A stretch of 64,000 bases of DNA from Maylandia zebra (taxonomy: Eukaryota; Chordata; Actinopteri; Cichliformes; Cichlidae). Below, in pieces: positions 1 through 10,645 of the stretch (positions within the stretch are counted from its first letter, which is position 1; each line of letters opens with the position of its first letter). Below the pieces are notes generated by a model. It made no database searches, had not been told where the DNA came from, and saw only the letters and a list, made by a program, of their open reading frames with translations. The stretch is taken from assembly GCF_041146795.1 (NCBI RefSeq), contig NC_135184.1:5469467-5533466 (forward strand). The letters run 5' to 3'. Position numbers and translations under genes: made by a program.

Positions 1-3
1 AGT

Positions 4-1656
4 CTATCTGATTTCGCAAAAGTTTCCTGCATCACCTTCAAGCCAAAGTCCGACATAGACTGGCTGACTGAATGTGGTCTTGACCCTGAGGAGGTGACTC
101 ATGTTTTCAGAGATGGTGTAGAAAGACAAAACACCTGCACTGTGATCCAGGTACACTCCTAATCTGGAACACCGAGGACCTGAGACAGGAGTTTGGCTGT
201 TGTTGTACCAAAGTGTATAAGTATCTTTGGAAAAATTCAATGCCCAAGATTTGTCATTTCGTCCAAATCCACATTTTTTCCAGCTCTGCTCTCTGTTGAT
301 ACTCTTGTATGCGACTGCTACATAAACTCCTCCCCCTCTCCTCTCCACCTCCCAGTAACAACGTCCAGTCAGACTCTCTCTACTCAGGACCTGCCAACAT
401 TTAGTGAATCTGTCTGGATGATCAGAATAAAACTGATCTTGTTTCATTAACGTTACTCTTTTGTTCCCCTTTGATAACAACAGATATGTGTGCGCTGTGT
501 TTGGATCCAGTGTGATCTCATGTGAATATTTTAAGAACTCAGCTCTGGTCTTTGGTTCTGGCTCCACTTCAGTGACTGTCAGTGAGATTTTTGTCCAGTC
601 CTCTCTCAGAATGTCCTGTAGTTTATCTCTGACCTTTGAAACAGCTGCTGTCACATCCTCAAAGAACTTCAGAGGACGGATATTGATGCTGGATGAGTCT
701 GTAGACTCACTGAGTGCTGACAGTGAGGAATAGTTGTGTAGAAACTGGTTGTGATCCTCTGTGTGTGAGAGCTGCTTCAGCTCAGCATCTTTCCTCTTCA
801 GCTCAGTGATCTCCTGCTCCAGCTTCTCCTGAAGCTCTTTGACTCGACTCGCTTCAGTTTCCTGCTGGGATCTGATCTGCTGCTTCACATCAGAGCTTCT
901 TTTCTGGATGAGATGGATCAGCTCAGTGAAGATCTTCTCACTGTGCTCCACTGTTTGATCAGCAGACTGATTGATGGCCTCCACATCATGTTGAAGCAGC
1001 TTCACATCTTTCTCTCTGTCCTGGATTCTCTGCTGGATGTTTTGTCGACTCACCTCCAGCTCTCTCTGCCTCTCAGTCCTTTCTGCTGCAGCTGAGACTG
1101 TGTCGTGGCCTTTATGTTCATCCACAGAGCAGAGATAACAGATACTCTGCTGATCAGTACGGCAGAACATCTTCATCACCTCATCATGACGAGAGCAGAT
1201 GTTCTCCTGGAGCTTCTTGGAGGGCTCCACCAGCTTGTGTTTCTTTAATGGAGCCACATCATAATGAGGCTGAAGGTGTTTCTCACAGTAAGAAACCAAA
1301 CACACTAGACAGGATTTCACGGCTTTTAGCTTCATGCCAGAGCACAGATCACAGGCCACATCTTCAGGTCCAACATAGCAGTGATCAGCAGGAGCAGCTT
1401 GGAGTCCAGTCTTCTTCAGCTCCTCCACTAAATCTGCTAACATGGTGTTTTTCACCAGGACAGGCCTCGCTGTGAACGTCTGTCTGCACTGAGGGCAGCT
1501 GTAGATTTTCTTCTTTTCCTCTTCATCCCAAAAGCCATTAATACAGTTCATGCAGTAGTTGTGTCCACAGGGAAGAGCCACCGGATTCTTCAGTAGATCC
1601 AAACAGATCGAACAAGAGAAGTTTTCTCGGTCCAGCTGAACTCCTTTCTGCGCCAT
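4..1656 (-). CDS. TRIM E3 ubiquitin ligase, TRIM16/TRIM25-like, copy 1
   Basis: Single-exon gene for a RING, B-box1, B-box2, coiled-coil, PRY-SPRY protein of 550 residues. Visible parts are a C3HC4 RING (CSIC, CGHNYC, CPQC), a B-box1-like Cys cluster, B-box2 (CSRHDEV, CYLC, DEHKGHD), a long Glu/Lys/Gln-rich coiled coil, then PRY (LDP) and SPRY (WEVE, YLDHSAG). Such proteins usually transfer ubiquitin in the cytoplasm, with the SPRY domain selecting the target. The open frame runs 42 codons further upstream to 1782. I chose the Met at 1656 because MAQKG lines up with the start of the copy at 6784-8421 (MAQQE) and lies just before the RING. The TAG stop is at 4-6, so the 3' UTR is outside the window. 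The gene lacks the DVLLSDPP-like linker present in most copies, as does the next gene. The exact TRIM subfamily is an inference. Confidence 0.93.
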   Translation of the reverse strand: MAQKGVQLDRENFSCSICLDLLKNPVALPCGHNYCMNCINGFWDEEEKKKIYSCPQCRQTFTARPVLVKNTMLADLVEELKKTGLQAAPADHCYVGPEDVACDLCSGMKLKAVKSCLVCLVSYCEKHLQPHYDVAPLKKHKLVEPSKKLQENICSRHDEVMKMFCRTDQQSICYLCSVDEHKGHDTVSAAAERTERQRELEVSRQNIQQRIQDREKDVKLLQHDVEAINQSADQTVEHSEKIFTELIHLIQKRSSDVKQQIRSQQETEASRVKELQEKLEQEITELKRKDAELKQLSHTEDHNQFLHNYSSLSALSESTDSSSINIRPLKFFEDVTAAVSKVRDKLQDILREDWTKISLTVTEVEPEPKTRAEFLKYSHEITLDPNTAHTYLLLSKGNKRVTLMKQDQFYSDHPDRFTKCWQVLSRESLTGRCYWEVERRGGGVYVAVAYKSINREQSWKKCGFGRNDKSWALNFSKDTYTLWYNNSQTPVSGPRCSRLGVYLDHSAGVLSFYTISENMSHLLRVKTTFSQPVYVGLWLEGDAGNFCEIR

Positions 1657-2023
1657 TTCACCCAACAGTGTCAGCGACTGTCTGAGTTTCTTTTCCTTAT
1701 AACCAAAACTACGCTGAGCTGTTATGTAAGCAACATAACCTTCTGCAGTAAATGGGTTCTGCCAGCTCTTACGCAAGACCACCTGTTGATCAAACTGCAG
1801 AATTGAAGGGAAAAAGCAAACATGTGGACCACAAAGAAATAAAGTGTTAGAGAGTGAGAAGAATAGGAGGGATTATCAGGTTTTAAAAAATTTTAACTTT
1901 AAGACTTTGGTCACCTTAATTTTTAGATGGTAAATTAAAAATAAAGTTGTATACAAGCGATTACTAAAACTCTTAGTTTTGTCACTTATAGACCAATGTG
2001 ACCTTTAGTCCAGGAAAGCTGTA
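1657..2023. other. 5' flank of TRIM copy 1, no gene seen
   Basis: This is AT-rich sequence upstream of the first TRIM gene. I see no convincing TATA box and no coding signal beyond the in-frame extension to 1782. Confidence 0.4.
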
Positions 2024-2260
2024 AGCTTTACTTTACTTACTTAGTACTTAGTTCCTCCTACGCCGAGCGGCGCATCGGGCAGCTAGTGATCTCCATCGAT
2101 GTCGGTCAGCAGCGACTGCTTCAGCTTCGTCCCAGGCAATGTCGACAGTTCTCAGGTCGTCCATAAATGTTCGACGCCATGTGGTCTTTGGTCGGCCTTG
2201 CTTTCGCTTGCCAGTTCGTGGACGCCATGTCATGGCAATCTTAGCTTTACTTTACTATGT
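2024..2260 (-). mobile_element. LINE fragment, C-terminal end of a non-LTR reverse transcriptase ORF
   Basis: The minus-strand frame at 2048-2233 reads GKRKQGRPKTTWRRTF, then a Trp/Arg-rich tail (DRHRWRSLAARCA). This matches the short C-terminal tail found in many fish non-LTR retrotransposon ORFs. Similar ctttactttactt-type sequence lies on both sides (about 2025-2040 and 2243-2255), which suggests a short inserted piece. No reverse transcriptase core is present. The clade is not certain. Confidence 0.6.
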
Positions 2261-3138
2261 ATAAAAAAACAAACAAAAACCCCCCAAAATCTTTCTCAGC
2301 TGTCTTTGCATGTAAGGTGGCGTATGCCCTGGATAGGTGTCCAGGCTATAGAACATTTAGACATTTCAACTAAATATTCCAATCACAGGCCAAATGAGGG
2401 TATTGTGAAAATGGGGTAGGGTTACTTTGACTAAGGTAAGGCCCCAGTTCCACAGGCATAGAGACCAGGCTTAAAATGTATTGGTTACATAGTAAGGTAC
2501 AATGCAGTCAGGCACAGCTTTGGCAGCGTTTCCAGTTTGTGTACTTTGAATGGCATCAGTCATGTTTGAACCTATAGTAACGCAACAAGAGATCCTTTCT
2601 TTCAGTAAACACAGTGTACTAGGCTTTTGTTGTCAAAGGGAGGATGGATGTTATGCAAACTTAAGCTGCATTAAATGAGCTCCTATATAAACAGTAGCTT
2701 GATTGATAACATACAAATGCAAATATAGTTGTCACCTGACTCTGCAGCTGAACCTGTTGGAGACCGATCCAGAGCTGAGTGAATCTGGCTGTATGATAAT
2801 CATGTGATTTGATTTCAACAATATGAAGAGGCTGCGGGACATAAATGAAGGTTAAACAAGTTAACTTGTGTTATCCACAATCAAACAAGACCGTCCTGAT
2901 AAGTTTCAACCTTTGAACAGTTTGTATCTTTGAACTGTGATTGACTGGCCACCAGAAATTCAGAGAAAACGACATACAGAGACCGTGTTGAAAATGTTGA
3001 TGTCAGGAACAAACCGAAATTACAAGGCCAGTAAATGTAGCTTGTGAAAATAGTTGAAAAATTAAAGGGAAACGTCATCCCACGACTCCAATCACACAGA
3101 AAATGTCTAAAGCAAGTCCTGTTTTTCAATTCTACAAT
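2261..3138. other. Unassigned intergenic DNA
   Basis: I see no supported gene or clear repeat in this stretch. The open frames are short and have no recognisable motif. Confidence 0.4.
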
Positions 3139-3143
3139 GTTAG

Positions 3144-3733
3144 TGTCACAGTCTGCGAGGCAGGAGGAGCAGACACAGGCAAGGAGACGGGACTGAACTG
3201 GAACAAAGACCGAGTTTTTATTTGGCTGGTAACAAGAGATACACATGAAACTGTGAAGACTATGAAAAACAAAGAAGCTATGACAACAATGTCTTTAAAC
3301 TATGACATTTAACTATGACATGCGCTATGATCTTAAACTATGACTAGACGTGGAAACACAGATGTTCTGACAAAGACAGAATAAAACACAGACTAAATAC
3401 ACACCAGGACTGATCAGGGGAAGTGGAAACACACAAGGAAACAGCTGACACAAATGCACATAATGACACACAGTGGAGTTGTAAAGCTAAGCACACTGAC
3501 CAAGGGAAACACAGGACCTTTACAAAATAAAATAGAAAACATAGACAAGACAATACCAGCTTAACAGATTTGGCAACTAGACAGGAACCCAAACACAGAC
3601 AGTGATAAATAATGGCCGAGCTCATCCTCAACTAAAACCGAAATAAGAATCACACAAATTATAATCACAAATCGAACATAAGACAAATACAAACTACACT
3701 CAGATAGCCGAGTCAGAGACCCAGCCTGTGACA
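3144..3733 (-). mobile_element. Short LTR-like fossil with TGTCA...TGACA ends (copy 1)
   Basis: The 590 bp element starts TGTCACAG and ends CTGTGACA. It is flanked by a perfect 5 bp target duplication, gttag (3139-3143 and 3734-3738). A reverse-strand AATAAA-type signal lies near the left end, so it points to the minus strand. TG...CA ends and a 5 bp duplication fit a solo LTR or a short non-autonomous LTR element. It carries no coding region I can support. It belongs to the same family as the elements at 5314, 12521, 37425 and 53031. Confidence 0.65.
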
Positions 3734-3789
3734 GTTAGATGGTACAGCTCCAGACCAAATAACTGAGTAACGAACGATACACTCGTACA

Positions 3790-4290
3790 GGACGCCATGA
3801 TTTATTAGCAGGATGAAGGCAGGGTTGTGCATCACTTTCAGGCTGTTAACCTGCAGGAAGACAAAACTTCACTGAAACTTCAGCAGCTTCAGCATCATTA
3901 GTAAAGACAGATTTAAATATGTGTAATATCACACTGTGTCATAAACTGTAATACTGATGCTGCATTCAGGGACCATGGGACAGATGGATTAGAAAAGTTA
4001 CCTGTTGAAAAAGATCATAGAACACTTTATTGCTGCTGAAAACAGAAGGAAATGATGTAAAAATCGTGTTTATTATAAAACCCTGACCTAGAGCGGCTGA
4101 GTGAATGTGGTCTGGACTCTGTGGAGGAGAGTCATGGTTTCAGAGACGCTGTAGAAGGACAAAATACCTGCTCTGTGATCCAGGTACACTCCTACTCTGG
4201 AGGAACGAGGACCTGAGACAGCTCTGGTCTTTGGCCCTGGTTGTGTGAGTAAAGCCTCCACTTCAGTGATTGCTAATGAAATAAACTTTT
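3790..4290 (-). pseudogene. Decayed TRIM unit with a truncated PRY-SPRY remnant
   Basis: Positions about 4088-4215 match the SPRY 3' coding end of the intact genes, including the stretch coding for the YLDHRAG and QPLYAGL-type segments. The match then jumps to sequence from just before PRY (about 4218-4280), so most of SPRY is deleted and RING to coiled coil is absent. The flank at 3800-3990 matches the 3' flank of the TRIM unit at 24478-24670 (ttagcaggatgaaggc, then cctgcaggaagacaaaac). This is the remains of a whole duplicated TRIM unit. Confidence 0.8.
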
Positions 4291-4329
4291 TTACTTGTGG
4301 TGCTTTTTTAAAAGACGCTTATAAAACAG

Positions 4330-4660
4330 TTGGAACAAATTGATTAAAATAGCAACCCTGTTTTGAGCCCCTTGCTGCTCCTGATGTGGATGATTAGGTT
4401 TTGCTGTTTGTTTTGTGAATTGAATAAATAATTTGGGGTTTCATCAAACACAAGAAAACAATAAATAAGAGAATACAGTCACTTCATGTACTACACATAC
4501 GATGTGTTTATTTTTATTCTTATTTATTACCAGTTCTACTGTCTTAGTCTGTGATGCTTCTTCATGGTTCGAGCTCCAACAGAAGCTGAGTTTCAACCCT
4601 GTTTTGAGCCCCTTGCTGCTCTTGCTGTGGAGGTTTTGCTGTTTCTTTTGTGATTTGTGT
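4330..4660. repeat. Locally duplicated segment, partner of 8885-9115
   Basis: Positions 4443-4650 closely match 8890-9115 in the same orientation (both hold agaatacagtcacttcatg and gttttgagccccttgctgct). A partial third copy of the last part sits at 4350-4420. This is a local direct duplication next to TRIM copies. I see no coding function. Confidence 0.75.
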
Positions 4661-4814
4661 TTTTTGGAGGACTTGGGTATTGCCCTTAAGGTGGACTAGA
4701 GTAGCTGCCTTGGCAGAGGTTTGCACTCTCAGAGTGCTTCCTGTTGACACTGGTCTGCTCTGGTGGCATCCTGTCCACTCATATCTTATCTTCCCACTAA
4801 AGAGCCATTTCAAA

Positions 4815-5235
4815 TAAATGAATCTTCTTATATGGTACAGTACAGTTCAGCTGTGGGTGTGGCAGCCTGCTATTGAATGTACAAGACTTATCCGTAGGTT
4901 ACGGCATGACATTGAAAACAATATAAATACATATGTACGAGCTAAAGCTGTTGCTCTCAGTCCCTCTCAGACCGAGCGTTCTCTATTGTGGCCCCGAAGG
5001 TTCGGGATGATCTTCCTCTTCACATTAGGCCGTCTATATCAATGGTGGTAAATCTCATTAAAACTCATTTTTATTTGCTGGCCTTTGACTCAGTCGGTAA
5101 CTGGAACTGTTATTTTATTGTTATTTATGTACAGTATTTGTTATTTTTATTGTACTTTTTATATTTCTGCTGTACAGCACTTTGGTCGGCCATGTGTTGT
5201 TTTTAAGGTGCTGTATGAATAAATTATGGTATGTA
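4815..5235 (+). mobile_element. LINE 3' fragment
   Basis: The frame around 4975-5095 reads VAPKVRDDLPLHIRPS and then LIKTHFYLLAFDSV. This pattern (NDLPLHIR, then KTHFYxLAF) is typical of the C-terminus of a common fish non-LTR retrotransposon ORF. The tail includes gtacagcactttggtcgg and ends in an ataaatt-type 3' end near 5235. The element is strongly 5'-truncated and broken. Confidence 0.6.
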
Positions 5236-5313
5236 TGGGGTTACTTGAGTTCATATATGTATTTAACAATACAGCTACAATACAGTAAAAAGCATAAACT
5301 TTAAATGGCCTTC

Positions 5314-5647
5314 TGTCAGGGTTCCTGGGTCGCTGACAGAGTGTTTTCTGTTTATGTTTGGTTCCTTTTTCACCTGTTCATATTTCCTGCTTGTCTGTGC
5401 CTCCTGTCCACATGCATTATGTTCTAGTTCTCTTCCTGTGTGTCATCAGTTCAATCACGTTCAGCTGTGTATTCCCTTGTTGTGTCATTGTTGATGTTGC
5501 CGTTACGGTCGTGCGTGTTTTCAGTTTGGTGTTCGTTCATGTTCTGTTCATCCATTCTCAATAATAAACAGCCTTCAGTTCATCACTCATCCACGAGTCC
5601 TGCGTTTGGGTCCTCTTTTCCTTCCCTCCACACCATGAAGCCTGACA
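5314..5647 (+). mobile_element. Short LTR-like fossil with TGTCA...TGACA ends (copy 2)
   Basis: The 334 bp element starts TGTCAGG and ends CCTGACA. It is flanked by a perfect 5 bp duplication, ccttc (5309-5313 and 5648-5652). An AATAAA signal near 5563 is followed by the family's conserved gtcctgcgtttgggtcc segment. It has the same end structure as the copies at 3144 and 53031 and no supported coding content. Confidence 0.68.
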
Positions 5648-5652
5648 CCTTC

Positions 5653-6783
5653 AGTACTGAACCCTGATTTAACCCTTATGACCTCACCGGGCATTTTTAT
5701 TCATTTACTTGAACTTTTTTGTTGTTTCCTTGTCTGTGTTACAGCTTGTTGGATGAATTATTTCCAGGAAATCTACTTTTAAGTCAAATTTTTGAAATGT
5801 AGTGCTTTTTACCCTTACATGTCATCCATACAGTTGATGCATTTTGCATGCTTTTGATTCTTTGTCATAAAATCCTCATACAACAATATGTGTTTTTTTT
5901 TTTTTTTTTTTTTTTTAGCTTTTTTTTCATAAATGACCTAATCAGCTTGACCCCTTTTCCAAAATGATCTAACATTGAATTATTTTCAGGATTTCAATCA
6001 TTTTAATGCCAGTTTAAATATTTAAATTATTAAGAATTTATTCAAACCAACACAAAAAAACTAAATATTTTTCATGCAATAAATAGTTCACGGATGTCAC
6101 ATGATTACATTATTATTTTTTGTGTCATGCAAAGTACATCCATGGACAAAAATGTGCATGAACAAAATCTGTTCATTTTCTCATATGAATATAATCTCAT
6201 ATAAATCGTATTCCCTGATTATGAAACGGTTTCAGTTCACTCTTAAACTTTATTTTTTTGTGGGAGATCCTAGAATCAAGACAAAGGACTGTGACATTCT
6301 TTTAATTATTAAAACCTTCAATTTGTTTGTCAGCTTAGACAACAAAATCATAAGTATTTGGTGTGCTAAACATAAATATAATTCTCTATCCTTTCTTTAT
6401 ATACTGATACAAAAAACTGTGTGAACATTTCTTTAAAGGGGGTCTGCCCACGTCTCTGTTCTTGAAAGTGGAATAGAAACAACAAGATAAAAATACATCA
6501 ATACAAATATTCATTTACACATTTGGAGCACAGAGATGTTTCCATTTTCATGTAAAAAATAATTTTACAAATTAAAAACATTATGAGGGATGATAGTCTC
6601 CATGGCTAAACAGACAAAGGAATAATCTCCAGAGAATAAACTGCAAAACATCAGGAGAACAACTGGAAATTTTGAGGTACCACCCACAATGTTGACTGAC
6701 AGCTGATCTCTGTGCAGAACAGAAATGGCGCAACAATGATGGAGAAAACATTAAATGCAGATTTATATGAATATGAAATTCTA
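5653..6783. other. AT-rich intergenic DNA and 3' flank of TRIM copy 2
   Basis: A long poly-T run lies at about 5888-5918. Positions 6530-6780 are similar to the 3' UTR region of the other TRIM copies (for example gaggtaccacccacaatg and gactgacagctgatctctgtgcag), so this is the likely 3' UTR of the gene at 6784-8421. No other gene is supported. Confidence 0.5.
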
Positions 6784-8421
6784 TTATAATTTACAGAATT
6801 TAGCGCTTATTACACCAGAGTAAAGCCAGAGTCCAGCATAGAGCGGCTGAGTGAATGTGGTCTGGACTCTGTGGAGGAGAGTCATGGTTTCAGAGACGCT
6901 GTAGAAGGACAAAATACCTGCTCTGTGATCCAGGTACACTCCTACTCTGGAGGAACGAGGACCTGAGACAGGAGTTTGGATGTTGTTGTACCAAAATGTA
7001 TAACTGTTTTTGTAATAATTGAATGCCCAAGAATTTTCATTACGTCCCAATTTGCACTCATTACCCCACCCTGCTCTACCGATATCCTTGTAAGCGACTG
7101 CGACATGAATTCCTCTCCCTCTCCACTCCACCTCCCAGTAACAACGTCCAGTCAGACTCTCTCTACTCAGGACCTGACACCAATAAGTGAATTTGTCTGG
7201 ATGATGGTAATAACACTGTTGTTCATTCATTACTGTTACTTTTCTGTTCCCCTCTGACAATAACAGACATTTGTGTGCTGTGTTTGGATCCAGTGTGATT
7301 TCACATGAATACTTTAAGAACTCAGCTCTGGTCTTTGGTTCTGGCTCCACTTCAGTGACTGTCAGTGAGATGTTTGTCCATTCCTCTCTCAGAATGTCCT
7401 GTAGTTTATCTCTGACCTCTGACACAGCTGCTGTCACATCCTCAAAGTAGCTCAGAGGACGGATATTGATGCTGGATGAGTCTGTAGACTCACTGAGTGC
7501 TGACAGTGAGGGGTAGTTGTGTAGAAACTGGATGTGATCCTCTGTGTGTGAGAGCTGCTTCAGCTCAGCATCTTTCCTCTTCAGCTCAGTGATCTCCTGC
7601 TCCAGCTTCTCCTGAAGCTCTTTGACTCGACTCACTTCAGTTTCCTGCTGGGATCTGATCTGCTGCTTCACATCAGAGCTTCTTTTCTGGATGAGATGGA
7701 TCAGCTCAGTGAAGATCTTCTCACTGTGCTCCACTGTTTGATCAGCAGACTGATTGATGGCCTCCACCTCTTGTTGAAGCAGCTTCACATCTTTCTCTCT
7801 GTCCTGGATTCTCTGCTGGATGTTTTGTCGACTCACCTCCAGCTCTCTCTGCCTCTCAGTCCTTTCTGCTGCAGCTGAGACTGTGTCGTGGCCTTTATGT
7901 TCATCCACAGAGCAGAGATAACAGATACTCTGCTGATCAGTACGGCAGAACATCTTCATCACCTCATCATGACGAGAGCAGATGTTCTCCTGGAGCTTCT
8001 TGGAGGGCTCCACCAGCTTGTGTTTCATTAATGCAGCCACATCATAATGAGGCTGAAGGTGTTTCTCACAGTAAGATGCCAGACAGAATAAACAGGACTT
8101 GAAGGCTTTCATTTGTCTCCCAGTGCAGACATCACAGGCCACATCTTCAGGTCCAACATAGCAGTGATCAGCAGGAGCAGCTTGGAGTCCAGTCTTCTTC
8201 AGCTCCTCCACTAAATCTGCTAACATGGTGTTTTTCACCAGTGCAGGTCTCGGTGTGAAGGGGTGTCTGCACTGAGGGCACCTACAGTTTTCCTTCTGAT
8301 CCTCTTCATCCCAGTGGGTTTTAATACAGTTCATGCAGTAGTTGTGTCCACAGGGAATAGTCACCGGATTCTTCAGTAAATCCAGACAGATTGAACAGCA
8401 GAACCTTTCTTGCTGTGCCAT
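6784..8421 (-). CDS. TRIM E3 ubiquitin ligase, TRIM16/TRIM25-like, copy 2
   Basis: Intact single-exon gene of 545 residues. It has a RING near residues 8-52 (CCSIC, CGHNYC, CPQC), B-box1 (CDVCTGRQMKAFKSC), B-box2 (CSRHDEVMKMFC, CYLC, HKGHD), a coiled coil (~180-295), then PRY (LDP) and SPRY (WEVEW, YLDHRAG). The start MAQQE lies directly before the RING and no longer start is open. Its coiled coil is nearly identical to the other copies. Its PRY-SPRY differs at several places (YWC after the DKFT motif) and its C-terminal tail (SGVISAKFCKL) differs from the ATAELIK-type tail of most copies. The expected role is ubiquitin ligation in innate defence, inferred from the family. Confidence 0.94.
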   Translation of the reverse strand: MAQQERFCCSICLDLLKNPVTIPCGHNYCMNCIKTHWDEEDQKENCRCPQCRHPFTPRPALVKNTMLADLVEELKKTGLQAAPADHCYVGPEDVACDVCTGRQMKAFKSCLFCLASYCEKHLQPHYDVAALMKHKLVEPSKKLQENICSRHDEVMKMFCRTDQQSICYLCSVDEHKGHDTVSAAAERTERQRELEVSRQNIQQRIQDREKDVKLLQQEVEAINQSADQTVEHSEKIFTELIHLIQKRSSDVKQQIRSQQETEVSRVKELQEKLEQEITELKRKDAELKQLSHTEDHIQFLHNYPSLSALSESTDSSSINIRPLSYFEDVTAAVSEVRDKLQDILREEWTNISLTVTEVEPEPKTRAEFLKYSCEITLDPNTAHKCLLLSEGNRKVTVMNEQQCYYHHPDKFTYWCQVLSRESLTGRCYWEVEWRGRGIHVAVAYKDIGRAGWGNECKLGRNENSWAFNYYKNSYTFWYNNIQTPVSGPRSSRVGVYLDHRAGILSFYSVSETMTLLHRVQTTFTQPLYAGLWLYSGVISAKFCKL

Positions 8422-8884
8422 TTCACCTTGCAGTGTCTAATTGTCAGAAACAAGGAAAGTAGTTGCTCACCACAGACATGCTGGTTACACCCATCGAGGA
8501 ACTAGAAAACATGTGAACAAGGAAATTTATGCACCACCGAAGTGGGCGGAGTCAACAGTGGTTTTTCCAGGAACAGGAGTTTCTGAAGAGGCAGGACATG
8601 TTTGGCAAGTACAGCCATACAAACCTGTCACAGTAGAGAGGACATAAATGCAAGACAGATCTGTTAAGAAACAAAACGCGAGCCTTCATTGGCTGAAGAA
8701 AGACAGAAGAATCCCCTAAAAGGACATTAGAATCACACAAAACAGGAGGGAGAGGAACGTGAAACAAACAGGTTAAAGAACGGACGCTGTGATAACCACA
8801 AAAAAGAAAACCACACAATGATGCAGACAGTTTTTTTTTAAAGCTTAGAAAATCAAAATCATAAGTCAAAGAATAGAACATTTG
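8422..8884. other. 5' flank of TRIM copy 2
   Basis: This stretch lies upstream of the second TRIM gene and includes a variant of the ctggttacaccca segment found upstream of other copies (8480-8495). I see no clear promoter elements and no other gene. Confidence 0.35.
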
Positions 8885-9130
8885 GAGTTTAATCAAACAC
8901 AAGAAAACAATAAATAAGAGAATACAGTCACTTCATGCACTACACCTACAGCATGTGTTTATTTTTATTCTTATTTATTCATATTTATTACCAGTTCTAA
9001 TGTCTTAGTCTGTGATGCTCCTTCATGGTTCGAGCTCCAACAGAAGCTGAGTTTCAACCCTGTTTTGAGCCCCTTGCTGCTCTTGCTGTGGAGGTTTTGC
9101 TGTTTCTTTTGTGATTCGTTTTTTTTGGGG
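8885..9130. repeat. Locally duplicated segment, partner of 4443-4650
   Basis: This is a direct copy of the segment at 4443-4650 with small indels, for example an extra run of tattcatatttatt. It shows that part of the DNA between TRIM genes was duplicated together with them. Confidence 0.75.
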
Positions 9131-10200
9131 GGGATTTACTCATTTGTCTCGCCCATCCTGGTAAGTGAGCCAGTACAGATAAAAAAAGAGTTGTGTGTTC
9201 CCCTTAAGGTGGACTAGACTTTTTTGTCCTTTTTTATGTTTATGCATTGATGTGTTTGCTTCTTACGGGCTGCAGTGAAACTAATTAGGTGTAAAAATCA
9301 AGAACAAAGTTTGTTCTCTTCACTTATTGTGCTTTTAACCTGTTACAGTGCAGTGAAATTGTTCTCAGCCTGCTGTTGAGATTGCGGAACAACTGGGTAT
9401 TGCTTTGTTTGTCATGAGCTGATTAATTCATGTGAAACAAAGATTGTTTTTTTTTCCCATTAATCTTCATTGAACAGAAGCTTTTTGGTGTAACCTGTCC
9501 TGGGTACTAACATATGTTGTTACTGCAAGCAACAAAGTGCCTAAAGCTACAGTTTTAAAAGCCTTCTTTGCCAAGTTGTCTGTCATTTGTATGCACAACA
9601 CTGATTCTTTCCTTGAGTTGCGTGTTTTTTTTATGCTTGAAGGATTATCAGGTCAATGTTAAGCAGCTTAAAAGTGTGTGTGGGGACTATAAAACACTAT
9701 CACAAACCCTTCAGAATTATTGCTGAAGGACATTAAATTTTTTTTAGAAAGTCTGGATCCTGGAAAGCAAAATATAAACAAATGAAGGGTGACTCAAAGC
9801 TTTTACACAGCACTGCAAGTCTTGTAAAAGATTTTTATTATTGAATATATAAACCAATTTTTCCACACTGGTAGAAACAACATTATTCTGGCATTGTCAT
9901 CCTCTACTTAACACATTGTTCACACGTATATGTTCTTGTAGGAATACACATTGGGGCATTCCACATACTGAAGACTTGATTAGCTGTAAACACGTGCTTT
10001 CAAGTTTTAAGAAAATCAAATCAAATAATAATAGATAATAACTTTATGTATCTACAGCTGGTTCCTACACCACAGGAATGAGGTCTAGGAACAAATTACT
10101 CTGTATCAAAGGTGGTATTCTAGATCTTTTAGGACAATATCGTGATTTAATGTGTGAAACAGAATTCAATTATTAGTTGGTCAAAAGTCAATGATGTTGC
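9131..10200. other. Unassigned intergenic DNA
   Basis: AT-rich sequence without a supported gene or clear repeat. Confidence 0.35.
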
Positions 10201-10204
10201 AGTT

Positions 10205-10645
10205 TTACACTTGCATCATTGAATCTATCCTCACCTCCTCCATCACCATCTGCTATGCTGCCCATGGACAAAGGCTGGCTGCAGTGCGTCATCCACTAAG
10301 GAGAAGGTGATTGGCTGCCCGTACAAGATCACCTGAGACAGGCAAGGAAGAGTGCTGCTGACTCTTCCCACTCCGGACATGAACTGTTTGTCTCCTCAGG
10401 GTCCATCAGAACTAACAGCTCAGAGCATAACAGCAGTTTCTTTCACCAGGCTGCTGGACTATTAAACACCCCCCCCCCACAACTTTGCACATCATCTTCT
10501 ATTTATTCTCCCTCGCTCCCATTTATGGCCTTTTCATGCATTTTAATTTCTGTTATAATATCTGTGCATATGACTCACTCATATCACTGTGACTCCAGGA
10601 CAAATTGCTTGTTTGTGTGTAAACCAATTCTGATTCTGAGCTATG
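10205..10645 (+). mobile_element. L2/Rex-like LINE 3' fragment
   Basis: Sequence coding for remnants of the C-terminal reverse transcriptase region (SIITSSITICYA-like, then HSGHELFVSSGS and FFHQAAGLLN) is followed by a 3' untranslated tail ending in accaattctgattctga. This layout is typical of fish L2/Maui-type LINE ends. A run of nine C lies near 10475. The element is 5'-truncated and broken. Confidence 0.6.

Noticed and set aside
913-1095. Conserved 60-codon plus-strand open frame ([11 protein letters not shown]...) repeated opposite each TRIM coiled coil
   Set aside because: It is the antisense shadow of the highly conserved coiled-coil coding region. Its conservation follows from the TRIM genes.
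4-1782. 592-residue version of the first TRIM
   Set aside because: The 42-residue extension has no match in the other copies. The internal MAQKG start aligns with paralogues. It cannot be fully excluded.
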